Assembly: GCF_024199845.1 (NCBI RefSeq)
Contig: NZ_JANADO010000001.1
Location: 1,984,001-2,048,000 of the forward strand
Direction of reading: 5' to 3'
DNA: 64,000 bases
From: Bradyrhizobium sp. CCGB12
GTDB lineage: Bacteria; Pseudomonadota; Alphaproteobacteria; Rhizobiales; Xanthobacteraceae
This document shows positions 23,759 to 34,156 of this stretch, in pieces (within the stretch, counting starts at the first letter, position 1; every line of letters starts with the position of its first letter). The notes under the pieces are model-generated. The model saw nothing but the letters and a program-made list of their open reading frames with translations. It did no database searches and was not told the DNA's origin. The position numbers and the translations under genes are program-made.

Positions 23759-24060
23759 CTCGATTCTCCGGAACCCCACTCGAATAGGTCACGCCATTTA
23801 TAGCAATTTCGGGCGGTCAGGCATCGTCTGGAGGCTCGAAATCACGGCCATTCCCGCAGATTTCCGGGTAGGTGTGACGGAATTGCCGGATATGCGGTCG
23901 AAAGCTGCCCATTTTTGGCCTTTTCGGGATGCTTAACGAATTCCCCACACAAGTATGACCAAAGACTATTCGGTTAAGAATCCTGTCGCGGGCCCCAAGG
24001 GATCATTTTAGGGTCCTTCGAGGCCGGTCCATTCCTGAAGGCTTTCGCCGCTACGTCGCC
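23759..24060. promoter_or_regulatory. Divergent intergenic region, 302 bases
   Basis: Between the divergent genes at 23495-23758 and 24061-24507. No gene or confident promoter boxes are seen. The stretch is relatively AT-rich around 23930-23980. Confidence 0.4.
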
Positions 24061-24507
24061 ATGCGCATCACGCTTCTGAGCCTGCTGTTGCTTTGCCTCG
24101 CCGCCGCCACGCCGGCGCGCGCCGAACTGCGTATCACCCGCGACCACGGCGGCTATGTCGAGGAGTACAAGACCAAGTACAAGCGCGTGCGCGAGAAGGG
24201 CGAGCGCGTCATCATCGACGGCATCTGCAATTCAGCCTGCACGCTCGTGCTCGGCATGGTGCCGATGAACAAGATCTGCGTGACGCCGCGCGCCAGCCTC
24301 GGCTTCCACCAGGCCTACTACGACAAGGCCTTCACCTTCGGCATCAAGGTCACCAGCACCGAGGGCACCTCCGACCTCATGTCCTATTATCCTGACAAGG
24401 TGAAGGACTGGATCCGCCGCAATGGCGGGCTCACCACCGACATGAAGAAGATCAAGAACGGGGTCGAGCTCTGGAAGATCATCGACCCCTGTCCGGAAGA
24501 ATGGTGA
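24061..24507 (+). CDS. Periplasmic ClpP-like (COG3904-type) protein
   Basis: The 148-residue protein has a signal peptide (LLSLLLLCLAAATPARA) and a compact domain with the sequence IDGICNSACTLVLGMVPMNK followed by RASLGFHQAYYDKA. The GxCxSACT turn with a downstream His is the hallmark of periplasmic proteins related to ClpP/crotonase folds; the Ser and His could form part of a catalytic set. Peptidase activity is unproven. ATG 24061. Confidence 0.7.
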   Translation: MRITLLSLLLLCLAAATPARAELRITRDHGGYVEEYKTKYKRVREKGERVIIDGICNSACTLVLGMVPMNKICVTPRASLGFHQAYYDKAFTFGIKVTSTEGTSDLMSYYPDKVKDWIRRNGGLTTDMKKIKNGVELWKIIDPCPEEW

Positions 24508-24606
24508 GCGGCTGAGCTGCGGCTCCAGCTGCCCGTCGCAGCGCACCATTGCTCGTCCGGAAATTCGTATTGCCGCATAGGGCCCCATGGGGCAAGGAGG
24601 GCGGCA

Positions 24607-25479
24607 ATGAACCACAATCAAGAAGCCCTGACCGCCCGCGCTGCGCCGATCCTGTTCGTCCTGCTCTGGAGCACCGGGTTCATCGGCACGAAATACGTCG
24701 TCAACAACGCCGATCCCTTGACCTATCTCGCCATTCGCATGGCGATCGTGGTCGGCCTGATGGCGATCATCGCTGGCGTCACGCGCCCGAAATGGCCTGA
24801 TTCCACCGGCATTGCCCATAGCGCGGTCGCCGGAATCCTGGTCCACGGTTTCTATCTCGGCGGTACCGCGATCGCGATCGCGCATTCGATTCCGGCCGGC
24901 CTGTCCGCGCTGATTCCGGGCCTGCAGCCGATCCTGACCTCGACCATTGCCAACCGCTGGCTCGGCGAGAAGGTGACGCCGCTGCAATGGGCCGGCCTCG
25001 TACTCGGCCTCGGCGGCGTCGTGCTGATCCTGCACAACCGCCCGATGACCGGCGAAGCCGGGCTCGGCTGGCTCGCCTCGGTGGTGTCGCTGATCAGCAT
25101 CACGCTCGGCACGCTCTATCAGCGCCGCTACTGCAACCACATCGACTGGCGCGCCGGCAATCTCGTGCAATACGTATCCGTTACCATTTTCTTTGCGATC
25201 GGCGCCTTCCTGTTCGAAGACCGCGTGGTGCACTGGACGCGCGAATTCGTGCTCGCGCTCGCCTGGCTCGCCGTGGCGCTCTCGATCGGATCGATCGGGC
25301 TATTGTACTGGCTGATCCGCCACGCCGCGGCAACCTCGGTCGCGAGCCTGTTCTACCTGGTGCCGGCGGTCACGGCACTGATGGCCTATCTGCTGTTCGG
25401 AGAAAAGCTGGACGCAATTGCCATTGCCGGCATGGCGATGTGCGCGGCGGCGGTCTTCGTAGTCAATCGGCGCTCGTAG
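24607..25479 (+). CDS. EamA/DMT-family transporter
   Basis: A 290-residue polytopic inner-membrane protein with two EamA repeats; the openings are ILFVLLWSTGFIGTKYVVNN and, in the second half, GWLASVVSLISITLGTLYQR. PGLQPILTSTIANRWLGEK is a family-typical loop. The ATG at 24607 has AAGGAGGGC upstream. Substrate unknown; a second member of this family in the window is at 13850. Confidence 0.9.
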   Translation: MNHNQEALTARAAPILFVLLWSTGFIGTKYVVNNADPLTYLAIRMAIVVGLMAIIAGVTRPKWPDSTGIAHSAVAGILVHGFYLGGTAIAIAHSIPAGLSALIPGLQPILTSTIANRWLGEKVTPLQWAGLVLGLGGVVLILHNRPMTGEAGLGWLASVVSLISITLGTLYQRRYCNHIDWRAGNLVQYVSVTIFFAIGAFLFEDRVVHWTREFVLALAWLAVALSIGSIGLLYWLIRHAAATSVASLFYLVPAVTALMAYLLFGEKLDAIAIAGMAMCAAAVFVVNRRS

Positions 25480-25571
25480 CGGTTTCCAGCGAGCACAGCC
25501 GTGACGTGTGTTGGCCGTTCCGTGTTAGGATGGAGTATTCGAGCCCATTTCTTTTCAGCGCGGTGATATCC

Positions 25572-26312
25572 ATGAAGAAGGCGAGGCGTGCACTGCTCCA
25601 CCGGTCGATGAAGCCGGTGCGGATTGCCTGCATCAATTACGCAGAGGAGATGATGAGCGAGCGGATGATGGGAAGGCTCACCGCCGCGCTCCAGAAATGC
25701 TACGATGAGCATTTCCTCCCTGTCTGGGGCTACCCCATCGATCTCGACGTCACCCGCAAGCCGAAACCTACCGATTGGCAATTGGTTTATTTCGACGACG
25801 CCACCCACGAGAACTTCCTCGGGCGACACGAACTGACACATCGGGGACAGCCGATCTCGAAGATATTCCTGAAGACGCTGGGTGAGGATGATCCGGTCAG
25901 CCTCGCCGCATCGCACGAGCTGTTCGAGATGGTGCTCGATCCCATGGCCAATCTGTGGGCCGAAAAGACCCGGCACACCCAATATGCCTATGAGGTTTGC
26001 GACGCCGTGGAGGAGGAGGCATTCCTCGTCAACGGCTTTCCGATGTCGAACTTCGTCTATCCGTCCTGGTTCGAGCCGTTCGAACATCCCCGCGGCACCA
26101 AGTTCGATCACATGGGTTCGCTGAAGGCGCCGTTCTCGATGACCGAGGGCGGCTACGTGATCAAGAAGGTCAACGGCCGGCGGGTGATCAAGCAGTTCGG
26201 CTCACCGGAAAAGCGGAAGCGCTTCCACGCCGAGGACCGGCGCGGCCATCGCAGCGAATTCCGCGACCCCAAGGGCAAGCATTATCCGGGCCGGCGCGCA
26301 GCCAAGCGGTGA
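25572..26312 (+). CDS. Conserved hypothetical protein with HELFEM motif
   Basis: A 246-residue protein of unknown family. The centre contains SLAASHELFEMVLDPMANLW, in which H-E-x2-E-M resembles a zincin-type metal site, followed by a Y-A-Y-E-V-C-D-A segment. The C-terminus is strongly basic (SPEKRKRFHAEDRRGHRSE). No signal peptide. ATG 25572 is preferred; ATG 25530 and ATG 25608 are in frame. Proteins with the SHELFEM/DP motif are known to me only as uncharacterised; peptidase function is speculative. Confidence 0.65.
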   Translation: MKKARRALLHRSMKPVRIACINYAEEMMSERMMGRLTAALQKCYDEHFLPVWGYPIDLDVTRKPKPTDWQLVYFDDATHENFLGRHELTHRGQPISKIFLKTLGEDDPVSLAASHELFEMVLDPMANLWAEKTRHTQYAYEVCDAVEEEAFLVNGFPMSNFVYPSWFEPFEHPRGTKFDHMGSLKAPFSMTEGGYVIKKVNGRRVIKQFGSPEKRKRFHAEDRRGHRSEFRDPKGKHYPGRRAAKR

Positions 26313-26327
26313 GGGTAGGGCGGCACG

Positions 26328-26355
26328 GTCTCCGGGCGCGCCTGCACCCGGAGAC
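26328..26355. terminator. Hairpin terminator between convergent genes
   Basis: GTCTCCGGG pairs with CCCGGAGAC around a ten-base loop (9-bp stem). It lies just past the plus-strand stop at 26312 and downstream of the convergent minus-strand gene. No U-run is obvious on either strand. Confidence 0.5.
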
Positions 26356-26372
26356 AGCTCCGAGCGTTGCGA

Positions 26373-26690
26373 TCAGCGCTTGGCCTTTTTGGCCTTCTTC
26401 TTCGACTTGGTGGCCTTCTTGGCGGCCTTCTTCGCAGACGTCTTCGTGGCCTTTTTCGCGGCCTTCTTGGACGACTTCTTTGCAGCCTTCTTCGTGGACT
26501 TCTTCGCAGCCTTCTTGGCTTTCTTCTTGGCCGCCTTCTTCGGCGCAACCTTCTTCGCGACCTTCTTGGCGGCCTTCTTCACCTGCTTGACGGCGATGAC
26601 TGCGGCGTCCTTGGTCGCTTCAACGGCGCTGGTGATCGTGTCCATCGCCTGCTCGGTGATCGGCTTCTCGTCGTCCATATCGTCCCCCAT
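26373..26690 (-). CDS. Histone H1-like Lys/Ala-rich protein
   Basis: The 105-residue protein has a 35-residue acidic-to-neutral N-terminus (MGDDMDDEKPITEQAMDTIT) followed by about 70 residues made almost only of Lys, Ala, Ser and Thr in KKAAKK-type heptads. This resembles the C-terminal tails of eukaryotic H1 and bacterial Hc1/AlgP-type DNA-binding proteins, so nucleoid binding is likely. The gene lies just past the photolyase stop on the same strand. The start ATG at 26690 is preceded by GGGGGACGAT. Confidence 0.8.
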   Translation of the reverse strand: MGDDMDDEKPITEQAMDTITSAVEATKDAAVIAVKQVKKAAKKVAKKVAPKKAAKKKAKKAAKKSTKKAAKKSSKKAAKKATKTSAKKAAKKATKSKKKAKKAKR

Positions 26691-26744
26691 TGTTTGAACG
26701 GAGCGATGACGATAGCGGGTTTCGAAATTGTGTCAAAGCAACGC

Positions 26745-28208
26745 TCAACCTTTGCGGATCTTCGCGTAAGCGGCGAGCGCGCGCTCGCGCGCCCTGGCAT
26801 GATCGATGATCGGTCGCGGATAGGTCTTGCCGGGCAAGATGCCGGCGCTCGCAAGCTCGATCGGCGTCGCCTGCCACGGCTGGTGGATCAGCTTCGCCGG
26901 CAGGTCCTTCAGCTCGGGCACCCAGCGCCGAACGTAGGTTCCATCCGGATCGAACTTCTCGCCCTGGAGCTGCGGATTGAACACGCGAAAGTACGGCGCG
27001 GCGTCGGCGCCGCAGCCGGCAACCCACTGCCAGTTGGCTGGATTGCTGCCGGCGTCCGCATCGACCAGCGTGTCCCAGAACCAGCGCTCGCCGTCGCGCC
27101 AGTCGATCAGGAGGTGCTTGACCAGGAAGGAGGCCACCACCATCCGCACCCGGTTGTGCATCACGCCGGTGTGCCAGAGCTCGCGCAGGCCGGCATCGAC
27201 GATGGGGTAGCCGGTGCGGCCGCGCTGCCAGGCGGCGAGTGCCTTTTTGTCGGGCGCCCAGGGGAAGCCATCGAAGTTCGCTTGCAGGTTTTCGGTGGCG
27301 AGGTCGGGGTGATCGTGGAGGAGATGACGGCAGAATTCGCGCCAGCCGAGCTCGCTCAGGAATTTTTCGACCCCACGCCCGAGTGCCGGATCTTCCGCCG
27401 CGGCGAACCGCGCGGCGTGCCAGACCTGGCGAGGGCTGAGCTCGCCGAACCTCAAATGCGGCGACAGCCGTGAGGTGCCCTCCCGGTCCGGGCGGTCGCG
27501 GTCGCCGACATAACCGCACGCGGCGTGCTTGAGGAAATGGCGCAGGCGCGCGCGGGCTGCGGCCTCGCCCGGCGTCCAGCTCTCCCGCAGGCCGCCCGCC
27601 CAATCGGGCTTGGTCGGCTCGAGCTTCCAGGTCTCCAGCGCATCGGTCGCAACCTTCGCAGCCGGACGTAGCCCCTTCGGTGCGGGCAGGGGCTTCGGTG
27701 GATCGCCGAGCGCCTGCACGCGTCGCCAGAACGGCGTGAACACGCGCAGGCCCCGGCCTTCCTTGTTGCGGATCGCCGAGGGCGGGACGAGCAGATCGCC
27801 GGGAAAGTTTTGCGAATCCGTTCCGAGCTTTGCCAGCGCCGCTTCGAGCTGTCGCTCAACTGCCTGATGCTGTGCCTGCGCGATCCCGTTCCAATAGACG
27901 GCACGAGCGCCACTCTCCCGCGCCACCTCGGGGATCACCCTGGCCGCCGGTCCCCTGCGCAGGACCAGCGATCCACCGCGCGCGGCGATCTCGGCTCCGA
28001 GCGCCCGCAGCGACTGCGCCAGCCACCAGCGTGCCGCGCCACCCGGTGTCCGCCCCGCCGCGTCGTCCAGCACATAGAGGCAGAGGACCGGCGCGCCGGA
28101 CCTGGCGGCGGCGTGGAGGGCGGGGTGGTCGGACAGGCGGAGATCATCGCGGAACCAGACGATGATGGGCGGCGCGGTTGGTGTGGTCAGAGGGGCCTCG
28201 TTTACCAA
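26745..28208 (-). CDS. phrB: Deoxyribodipyrimidine photolyase, class I
   Basis: The 487-residue flavoprotein repairs UV-induced cyclobutane pyrimidine dimers using blue light. It has the N-terminal antenna domain ([17 protein letters not shown], residues 15-31) and the FAD domain with [50 protein letters not shown] and YFRVFNP, all diagnostic for class I photolyases. The usual start is unclear: the frame can begin at TTG 28208, and no ATG precedes the antenna domain. It is followed by the H1-like gene on the same strand. Confidence 0.93.
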   Translation of the reverse strand: MVNEAPLTTPTAPPIIVWFRDDLRLSDHPALHAAARSGAPVLCLYVLDDAAGRTPGGAARWWLAQSLRALGAEIAARGGSLVLRRGPAARVIPEVARESGARAVYWNGIAQAQHQAVERQLEAALAKLGTDSQNFPGDLLVPPSAIRNKEGRGLRVFTPFWRRVQALGDPPKPLPAPKGLRPAAKVATDALETWKLEPTKPDWAGGLRESWTPGEAAARARLRHFLKHAACGYVGDRDRPDREGTSRLSPHLRFGELSPRQVWHAARFAAAEDPALGRGVEKFLSELGWREFCRHLLHDHPDLATENLQANFDGFPWAPDKKALAAWQRGRTGYPIVDAGLRELWHTGVMHNRVRMVVASFLVKHLLIDWRDGERWFWDTLVDADAGSNPANWQWVAGCGADAAPYFRVFNPQLQGEKFDPDGTYVRRWVPELKDLPAKLIHQPWQATPIELASAGILPGKTYPRPIIDHARARERALAAYAKIRKG

Positions 28209-28304
28209 TTGGAAAGCAAGCCGCGGGCGGCGATGCGAACGGTCGTTAATGCGGCGCTAAGCCGATTGCACGAATATGCAGGAATTACGGGGGTCATTCC
28301 ATTC

Positions 28305-30035
28305 ATGTCCAATCTTCCAACGGCGAAATTCCTGCCGCAATTCAAGCTCGGCACCAAGGCGGTCCTGTGTGCCGTGCTGCTGATCGCGATGAATACGGCG
28401 CTCGTGGTCGGCGCCGGCTACTGGTCGCTGACATCAGCCTTCAATGATCGCGCATTGCGCGACATCGATGTCAATTTGCGCACGCTGGCGCTGGCCTTTG
28501 CCGAGACCGTTCCAGACATCAAGATCACGATGAGGGATGGCGCGGTTGTGCGCGCCGAGATCCCCAAGATGCCCGAATTGAAGGATCACGCCATCGTCGA
28601 TCGCGCGGTGTCCTATGTCGGCGGCAATGCGACCCTGTTCGTATTCGACGATGCAAGCGGACAGTTCGTGCGACGCTCGACCAACGTGAAGAAGGAGAAT
28701 GGCGACCGCGCCGTCGGCACCCAGCTTGCCGCCGATCATCCGGGGCAGGCGCCGCTGCGTCGCGGCGAGGCTTATAAGGGGCCTGCCACGCTGTTCGGCA
28801 AGTCGTTCATGACCGCTTATTTTCCCATCGTGGACGCGGCCGGCAAGGTCGCCGGCATTCTCTATGTCGGCATCCCGATGACCCAGTTCGAGAGCATGCT
28901 GTCCCACGCGATCGAGAGCATGGCCGCCGCTGCCGGGCTCGCCGCGCTTCTGGTTCTGGTCGTGACCCTGCTGGTTGTCCGCCGCATCACCCGGCCGCTC
29001 ACTTCGGTCACGCGCTCGCTCACGGCGCTTGCCAACGGCCAGAGTGACGTCGCGATCGAGTGCGAGGACCGCGCCGACGAGATCGGCGAGATCGCCCGAA
29101 CGGTCGCGGTGTTCAAGAGCAATTCGCAGGAGCGGGCGCGCCTGCGCAGCGAACAGGCGGCGACAACGACTGCTGCGGCCGAGCAGCGCAAGGCGGAGCT
29201 GCGCGGCTTCGTCGAGGAGTTTCGCGGCAGCGTCGGCGGCATCCTCGACAAGGTGCTGACATCGTCAGGCGAGTTCGAGCGCGCGGCGCGGCAACTCACC
29301 GACGTCGCACGTTCCACCGCCGATCTGTCGGCCCAGTCGGCCGGGGCCTCCGAAAATGCCTCCGAGCACGTGCGTTCGGCGGCGTCGGCCTCGGACGAGC
29401 TGTCTCAATCCATCGCCGAGATCGCCCGCCGGGTACAGGAATCGAACCAGATTTCAGCCGAGGCGGTGCGGCAGGCCGAGGCGACCGACCAGCGCATCGC
29501 GCAGCTGTCCGAGGCGGGCGCGCGCATCGGCGACGTTGTCAAGCTGATCACCTCGATCGCCGAGCAGACCAACCTCCTCGCGCTGAATGCCACCATCGAG
29601 GCCGCGCGCGCCGGCGATGCCGGTCGCGGCTTCGCGGTGGTGGCCCAGGAGGTCAAGACGCTCGCCGGCCAGACCGCCAAGGCGACCGATGAGATCTCGA
29701 ACCAGATCGAGAGCATGCAGCTCGCGACCGAAGAATCGGTCGCCGCCATCAAGGCGATCAGCCAGACCATCGAGCGCATCAGCGGCATCGCGGGCTCGAT
29801 CTCGGCTGCGGTCGAGCAGCAGAAGAGCGCGACCCACAACATCGTGGCCAGCGTTCGCGCCGCGGTGTCGGGCACGGCCGATGTTGCCGTCAACGTCCGT
29901 CACGCCGCCAAGGGCGCCAGCGAGACGGGCGAGACCTCAAGCCGGATGTTTGCCTCCGCCCAGGTGCTGTCGGGAGAGAGCCTGCACCTCAAAGCCGAGG
30001 TCGACGGCTTCCTCGACCGCGTCCGCGCGGCGTAG
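28305..30035 (+). CDS. Methyl-accepting chemotaxis protein, Cache sensor
   Basis: The 576-residue chemoreceptor has TM1 near 20-42, a periplasmic Cache-type domain ([17 protein letters not shown] through [17 protein letters not shown]), TM2 near 210-232, HAMP, a coiled-coil signalling region and the conserved hairpin tip ([20 protein letters not shown], from about 418). It should signal to CheA/CheW. The ATG at 28305 begins [16 protein letters not shown]; no CheR-binding pentapeptide at the C-terminus. A palindromic repeat follows. Confidence 0.92.
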   Translation: MSNLPTAKFLPQFKLGTKAVLCAVLLIAMNTALVVGAGYWSLTSAFNDRALRDIDVNLRTLALAFAETVPDIKITMRDGAVVRAEIPKMPELKDHAIVDRAVSYVGGNATLFVFDDASGQFVRRSTNVKKENGDRAVGTQLAADHPGQAPLRRGEAYKGPATLFGKSFMTAYFPIVDAAGKVAGILYVGIPMTQFESMLSHAIESMAAAAGLAALLVLVVTLLVVRRITRPLTSVTRSLTALANGQSDVAIECEDRADEIGEIARTVAVFKSNSQERARLRSEQAATTTAAAEQRKAELRGFVEEFRGSVGGILDKVLTSSGEFERAARQLTDVARSTADLSAQSAGASENASEHVRSAASASDELSQSIAEIARRVQESNQISAEAVRQAEATDQRIAQLSEAGARIGDVVKLITSIAEQTNLLALNATIEAARAGDAGRGFAVVAQEVKTLAGQTAKATDEISNQIESMQLATEESVAAIKAISQTIERISGIAGSISAAVEQQKSATHNIVASVRAAVSGTADVAVNVRHAAKGASETGETSSRMFASAQVLSGESLHLKAEVDGFLDRVRAA

Positions 30036-30047
30036 TGTGAGCTGACG

Positions 30048-30127
30048 TCGTCATTCCGGGGCGGTGCGTAAGCACCGAACCCGGATTCTCGAGATCCCGG
30101 GTTCGCGCTTCGCGCGCCCCGGGATGA
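30048..30127. repeat. Palindromic repeat (cattccgggg...gaacccgg type)
   Basis: GTCGTCATTCCGGGGCGGTG at the left faces GCGCCCCGGGATGAC at the right, with inner CGAACCCGGATT/GATCCCGGGTTCG arms. Related to the element at 11897-11998. It lies between convergent genes and may stop transcription of both. Confidence 0.75.
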
Positions 30128-30154
30128 CTTTCTGTGGTTGCTATTCGCAAAAAG

Positions 30155-30814
<660 letters not shown>

Positions 30815-31207
30815 GGTTCTACCTCATCGCGTTGAATTTACGAGGGAATTCATCTCTGGCCGTCAGCCTCAGTATAGGCGCTTGGCGAGGTCAAGTGAAC
30901 GGCGACTGAACCGGCTCAAGTAAAATGTGAATTCCTTCCTTGAAGGGCCGATTTCCTAGCAACTTTTTGTTACAGCGGCACCTGCGGCGAAACATCTCCA
31001 CCCGGGGTCACACGGTCTCGCTCGCCCCGATAAAGCCTTTTATGACTTCCATCACGCCGGCCCGTCGCATCCTAGAACCGAAACGGTGCTGACAGCGACC
31101 AATTGGCAACCATCTAGAAAAGTCACGATCCCCGTATCGAATCGTTAACCACCCCTTTACGTCGGCATGAAAATGCTGGCCGATCAGAAGAAATCTGGAA
31201 GTGAACT
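30815..31207. promoter_or_regulatory. Divergent intergenic region, 393 bases
   Basis: Lies between the peroxiredoxin gene (minus) and the gene at 31208 (plus). I see no gene, and no operator or promoter I can name with confidence. The AT-rich patch at 31110-31180 with CGAATCGTTAACC is a possible promoter area. Confidence 0.4.
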
Positions 31208-31780
31208 ATGTCTGCCGCTGCGCCTAAGCCTACCGAGTCGCCGTCCCTCGAACCGTCCTGCCGCGATACCGCGGCCCATGCGCTGAGCATCGTGCGCGAC
31301 GGCGTAATCACGGGCGAAGGCCCGACCACCAAGGGAAGGGTGCATTTCTCCCGTTCGCTCGATGCCGATGACACCGCCTGGTGCTCGCGCATCCTCACCG
31401 CCACTGCCGTCAACGATCAGCCGGTCAGCCGCGCCGAGGCCGAAGTGCTGTTCGAGATCAACGAGGCCGCGACCGAACGCAGCGACAATGGCCGGTTCGA
31501 CGACCTGCTGGCCAAGGCGGTCGCCCATTATGCCGCGAGCGCTTCGGGCCTGAAGGTGCCGCCGCGCAGCGTCGCGCTGTCGGCCGACACCGAGATCGAG
31601 AGCTGGGCGCCGTCCTATGCCTCCAAGGTCAATAGCGAGATGCTGGAGTGGATCGCCGGCCAGATGCGCGGCAAGCGCCAGAACAACCGCCGCCTGATGG
31701 CGATGGTGGCGACCTTCCTCGGCGCCACCGCACTGCCTCTGGCGGGCCAATTGCCGAACGTGTTCGACATCGGCATGTAA
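31208..31780 (+). CDS. Conserved hypothetical protein
   Basis: A 190-residue protein without signal peptide. It has a VHFSRSLDADDTAWCSRILT segment, an acidic helix-rich middle (AEVLFEINEAATERSDNGRF) and a short hydrophobic C-terminal stretch (MAMVATFLGATALPLAG). I recognise it only as a rhizobial hypothetical. A rho-independent terminator follows at 31828-31855. Confidence 0.75.
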   Translation: MSAAAPKPTESPSLEPSCRDTAAHALSIVRDGVITGEGPTTKGRVHFSRSLDADDTAWCSRILTATAVNDQPVSRAEAEVLFEINEAATERSDNGRFDDLLAKAVAHYAASASGLKVPPRSVALSADTEIESWAPSYASKVNSEMLEWIAGQMRGKRQNNRRLMAMVATFLGATALPLAGQLPNVFDIGM

Positions 31781-31827
31781 GATTTGCGCATGTGAATCTC
31801 CGCGCCTCAATCGAGGACGCGATGAAG

Positions 31828-31855
31828 CGGCGGGGTCATTTCCCCGCCGTTTTTT
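31828..31855 (+). terminator. Rho-independent terminator overlapping opposite-strand stop codon
   Basis: CGGCGGGG pairs with CCCCGCCG over a six-base loop (TCATTT) and is followed by TTTTTTG: a textbook terminator for the gene ending at 31780. The loop supplies the TGA stop (31836-31838) of the minus-strand phosphodiesterase gene. Confidence 0.85.
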
Positions 31856-33689
31856 GTTTGCCGGCGTCAGGCTCGAGCCCGAGCGTGCGGCCGGGGAAGC
31901 CGGCGGCATCGAAATAGCGCTGGCTGCCGACGCGCTGGAAGTTCAGCACGGTCATCAGGCCGCCCTCGGCGGGCTTGGACTTCACCGTGCCAGCATAGGC
32001 CTTCGGCACGATACCGTTGGGCATGGCCTCCGACATCACGCGGCCGACCAGGCCGCCATTCTGCGAGCTGCGCAGGCCCATGAGCTGGGCGGCGGTCATG
32101 CCGACGTCGGCGTTGCTGACCGGAATCTCGTCGACAAAGCCGGCTTTGAAGTCCGGCCCGATGGCGGCCATGAAGTTCATGGTGTCGCCGCGGCTGAAGC
32201 TGCCATGCATGCCCTGGCCCTGGCGCAGCACGGTATCGGCCACCTGCACCGAGCAGTTGGTCGGCGCTTCGCCGCAATCGCTGGCATAGGAGCGGAAATT
32301 GACGACGATCGACGGCGTCGGCGTCGCCGCCTTGCCGCGCAGATTGATGCTCGACAGGGGGAGGGTACCAGGGAAGCGGCCGAGCGAGTCCTCGACGAAC
32401 AGGCCGGAGACGTAGTCCTGCTCGAGCAGCGCCTTGATGGTCTTCGCCGCCAGCTTCTTGTCCTTGTTCGGCAGATAGATCAGGTCGGAGCCGCCGTTGG
32501 TGGCGACGACGAGATCGGGCTTGGTCGGATCCTTGCCGAGCACGCCGTTGCCGGCCTTGGGATGCTTGTTACCGTCGACTTTCGCGTTCTTGTCGTTGGG
32601 GTCGAACAGCGGCATGTCGAGAGCTTTGGCAAGGTCGATTGCGAGGAAGCCCATCGGCAGGAAATCCTTGGGCGTGTCGTCATAGCTGACCTTGGCCGAG
32701 GGGCTGGTCTTGCTCTCCTTGGAGATGGTCGAGAAGCCGTGGTCGGCCTGGACCATGATGTTGGTGTTGGCGGCAAGCCCGAGCTCGTCCAGCGCCTTGC
32801 GGATCTGGGCGAGATTGTCGTCGGCGTTCTTGATGCCGGCCATCGAGGTCGGGCCGTTGATGCCGGGCTTGATCTGGTTGAGGCTGTCGCCGGTATTGTG
32901 CTGGCTGCCGTCAGGGTCGCGCGACCAGAACACCAGCACGAACGGCTTGTTGCGGGCCTTGAACATCGGCAGCACCACCTTGGTGGCGACGTCGGCGAAA
33001 TAGGCCTGCTGCGCGACGTTGGCCACGGTCGTGCCGGGCGTCTTGGCATCGCCGGCCTTGGAATTGTCGCCGCGCGGCGGCGTGGCGAGGGGCAAGCCGG
33101 CTTTCGTCAAAGCGTCCTTTATCTCGTCCGACAGCGCCACGCCGTTCTTGCCGCCGGTGGAGTCGTCGAACACGACCGAGTGCAGGCCGGCTTTCTCGGG
33201 CTTGTCGGTGTGGTCGAACTGGTAGGTCGGGCCGACCTTGCCGATCGCCGCGGTGCTCAGGCCCTTGTCGCGGGCCATCTTCAGAATCGTCTCTTCGTTG
33301 AGATAGTCGCCCTTGAAATGCTCGTCGATGTCGCCGAGCACGGCGTCGTTCTCGATGAAGGGGACCACGGTGTCGCCTGCGGGCACCGAGGTGTAGTTGG
33401 TCCAGATCGTGTTGGAGAACACGCCGGTGTCGCCGAGATAATGGCCGGTCGACATCGCCGAGCCGTTGGCCATGGTGAAGGTCGGGAAGAGCGAATGCGG
33501 GTTCTTGAAGTTGACGCCCTTGTCGCGAACCTCGGCCATCGCCGGCGCCGTCTCCGGCGTGACCTTCAGCGCGCGAAGACCGTCTGGAATGAACAGGATC
33601 AGGTTGCGGGGCGTGTTGTTCTGGGCGGAGGCAAGTCCGGTGGACAACACTGTCAGTCCGGCGGACAGCAACACCAGTGAATGGCGCAT
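31836..33689 (-). CDS. Secreted alkaline phosphatase-like / NPP-family protein
   Basis: The 617-residue protein has a signal peptide (LVLLSAGLTVLSTGLASA) and a type I phosphodiesterase/nucleotide pyrophosphatase fold. The metal-site pattern is visible as LFIPDGLRA near 34-42 (Asp ligand), then PHSLFPTFTMANGSAMSTGH with the nucleophile Thr after F-P, plus FWSRDPDGSQHNTGD and the late MVQADHGFS segment. It should cleave phosphodiester or phosphate ester bonds in the periplasm. The ATG at 33689 follows GGGAGAG. Substrate not predictable. Confidence 0.88.
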   Translation of the reverse strand: MRHSLVLLSAGLTVLSTGLASAQNNTPRNLILFIPDGLRALKVTPETAPAMAEVRDKGVNFKNPHSLFPTFTMANGSAMSTGHYLGDTGVFSNTIWTNYTSVPAGDTVVPFIENDAVLGDIDEHFKGDYLNEETILKMARDKGLSTAAIGKVGPTYQFDHTDKPEKAGLHSVVFDDSTGGKNGVALSDEIKDALTKAGLPLATPPRGDNSKAGDAKTPGTTVANVAQQAYFADVATKVVLPMFKARNKPFVLVFWSRDPDGSQHNTGDSLNQIKPGINGPTSMAGIKNADDNLAQIRKALDELGLAANTNIMVQADHGFSTISKESKTSPSAKVSYDDTPKDFLPMGFLAIDLAKALDMPLFDPNDKNAKVDGNKHPKAGNGVLGKDPTKPDLVVATNGGSDLIYLPNKDKKLAAKTIKALLEQDYVSGLFVEDSLGRFPGTLPLSSINLRGKAATPTPSIVVNFRSYASDCGEAPTNCSVQVADTVLRQGQGMHGSFSRGDTMNFMAAIGPDFKAGFVDEIPVSNADVGMTAAQLMGLRSSQNGGLVGRVMSEAMPNGIVPKAYAGTVKSKPAEGGLMTVLNFQRVGSQRYFDAAGFPGRTLGLEPDAGKQKTAGK

Positions 33690-34156
33690 CAAATCTCTCC
33701 CTGCGGTGAGGCGAATGGCCGCGGCGGCGGCCCCCGGCTTCGTTTAGTTTCGCTGGATGACAGTTTTGTTACAAGGGCGGAGAGGTATGCACTGCACAGC
33801 GTCCGGGGCACGAGATTGTCGTTTCAGCGCACAACTGCATCCTCCTCGTCATTGCGAGCGCAGCGAAGCAATCCAGAATCCCACCGCGGAGGTAGTCTGG
33901 ATTGCTTCGTCGCAAGGGCTCCTCGCAATGACGGAGCAAGTGGCCCCGACATGCTTCTGTAGCTGGCATTTCTATTGCAGAAACGCCTCCGTATCCTCGC
34001 GGCTTGTTCGCCCTAGCCTTGCTTCAATGCCTCACGATGGAAGAGGGCGCAGCGAAGACCGGGAGCCGGCCGGCTCCCGCTCGTCCCGTACGCAAGGGAT
34101 TGTGGCCGGAACGGTCAATCCGGCGCGGTCGGCACCAGCGTCGCCTGCGTGAGCGC
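33690..34156. promoter_or_regulatory. Intergenic region, 467 bases
   Basis: Between the phosphodiesterase gene and the short LuxR gene (both minus strand). It contains the imperfect palindromic element at 33845-33935 and a plus-strand frame at 34004-34153 with no ribosome site, rejected as a gene. Promoter for the phosphodiesterase should lie near 33700-33780. Confidence 0.4.
33845..33935. repeat. Imperfect palindromic repeat, cattgcgagcg family
   Basis: The left arm CTCGTCATTGCGAGCGCAGC ... GCAATCCAGA pairs with a right arm split in two: CTGGATTGCTTCG (33897-33909) and CCTCGCAATGACGGAG (33920-33935). An extra TCGCAAGGGCT between them makes it a cruciform-like variant of the perfect copy at 7975-8064. 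Confidence 0.8.

Noticed and set aside
26380..26697. Long plus-strand frame rich in Phe, Leu and Ala opposite the H1-like gene
   Set aside because: It is the complement of Lys/Ala codons. It has no ribosome site, and the minus-strand reading is the known family.
31854..33680. 608-codon plus-strand frame over the phosphodiesterase gene
   Set aside because: Antisense frame caused by GC-rich codon bias. No domain is visible, and the opposite strand has clear catalytic motifs.
33757..34152. Plus-strand frame containing HCERSEAIQ
   Set aside because: This peptide is the well-known translation of a dispersed palindromic repeat, and no ribosome site is present.
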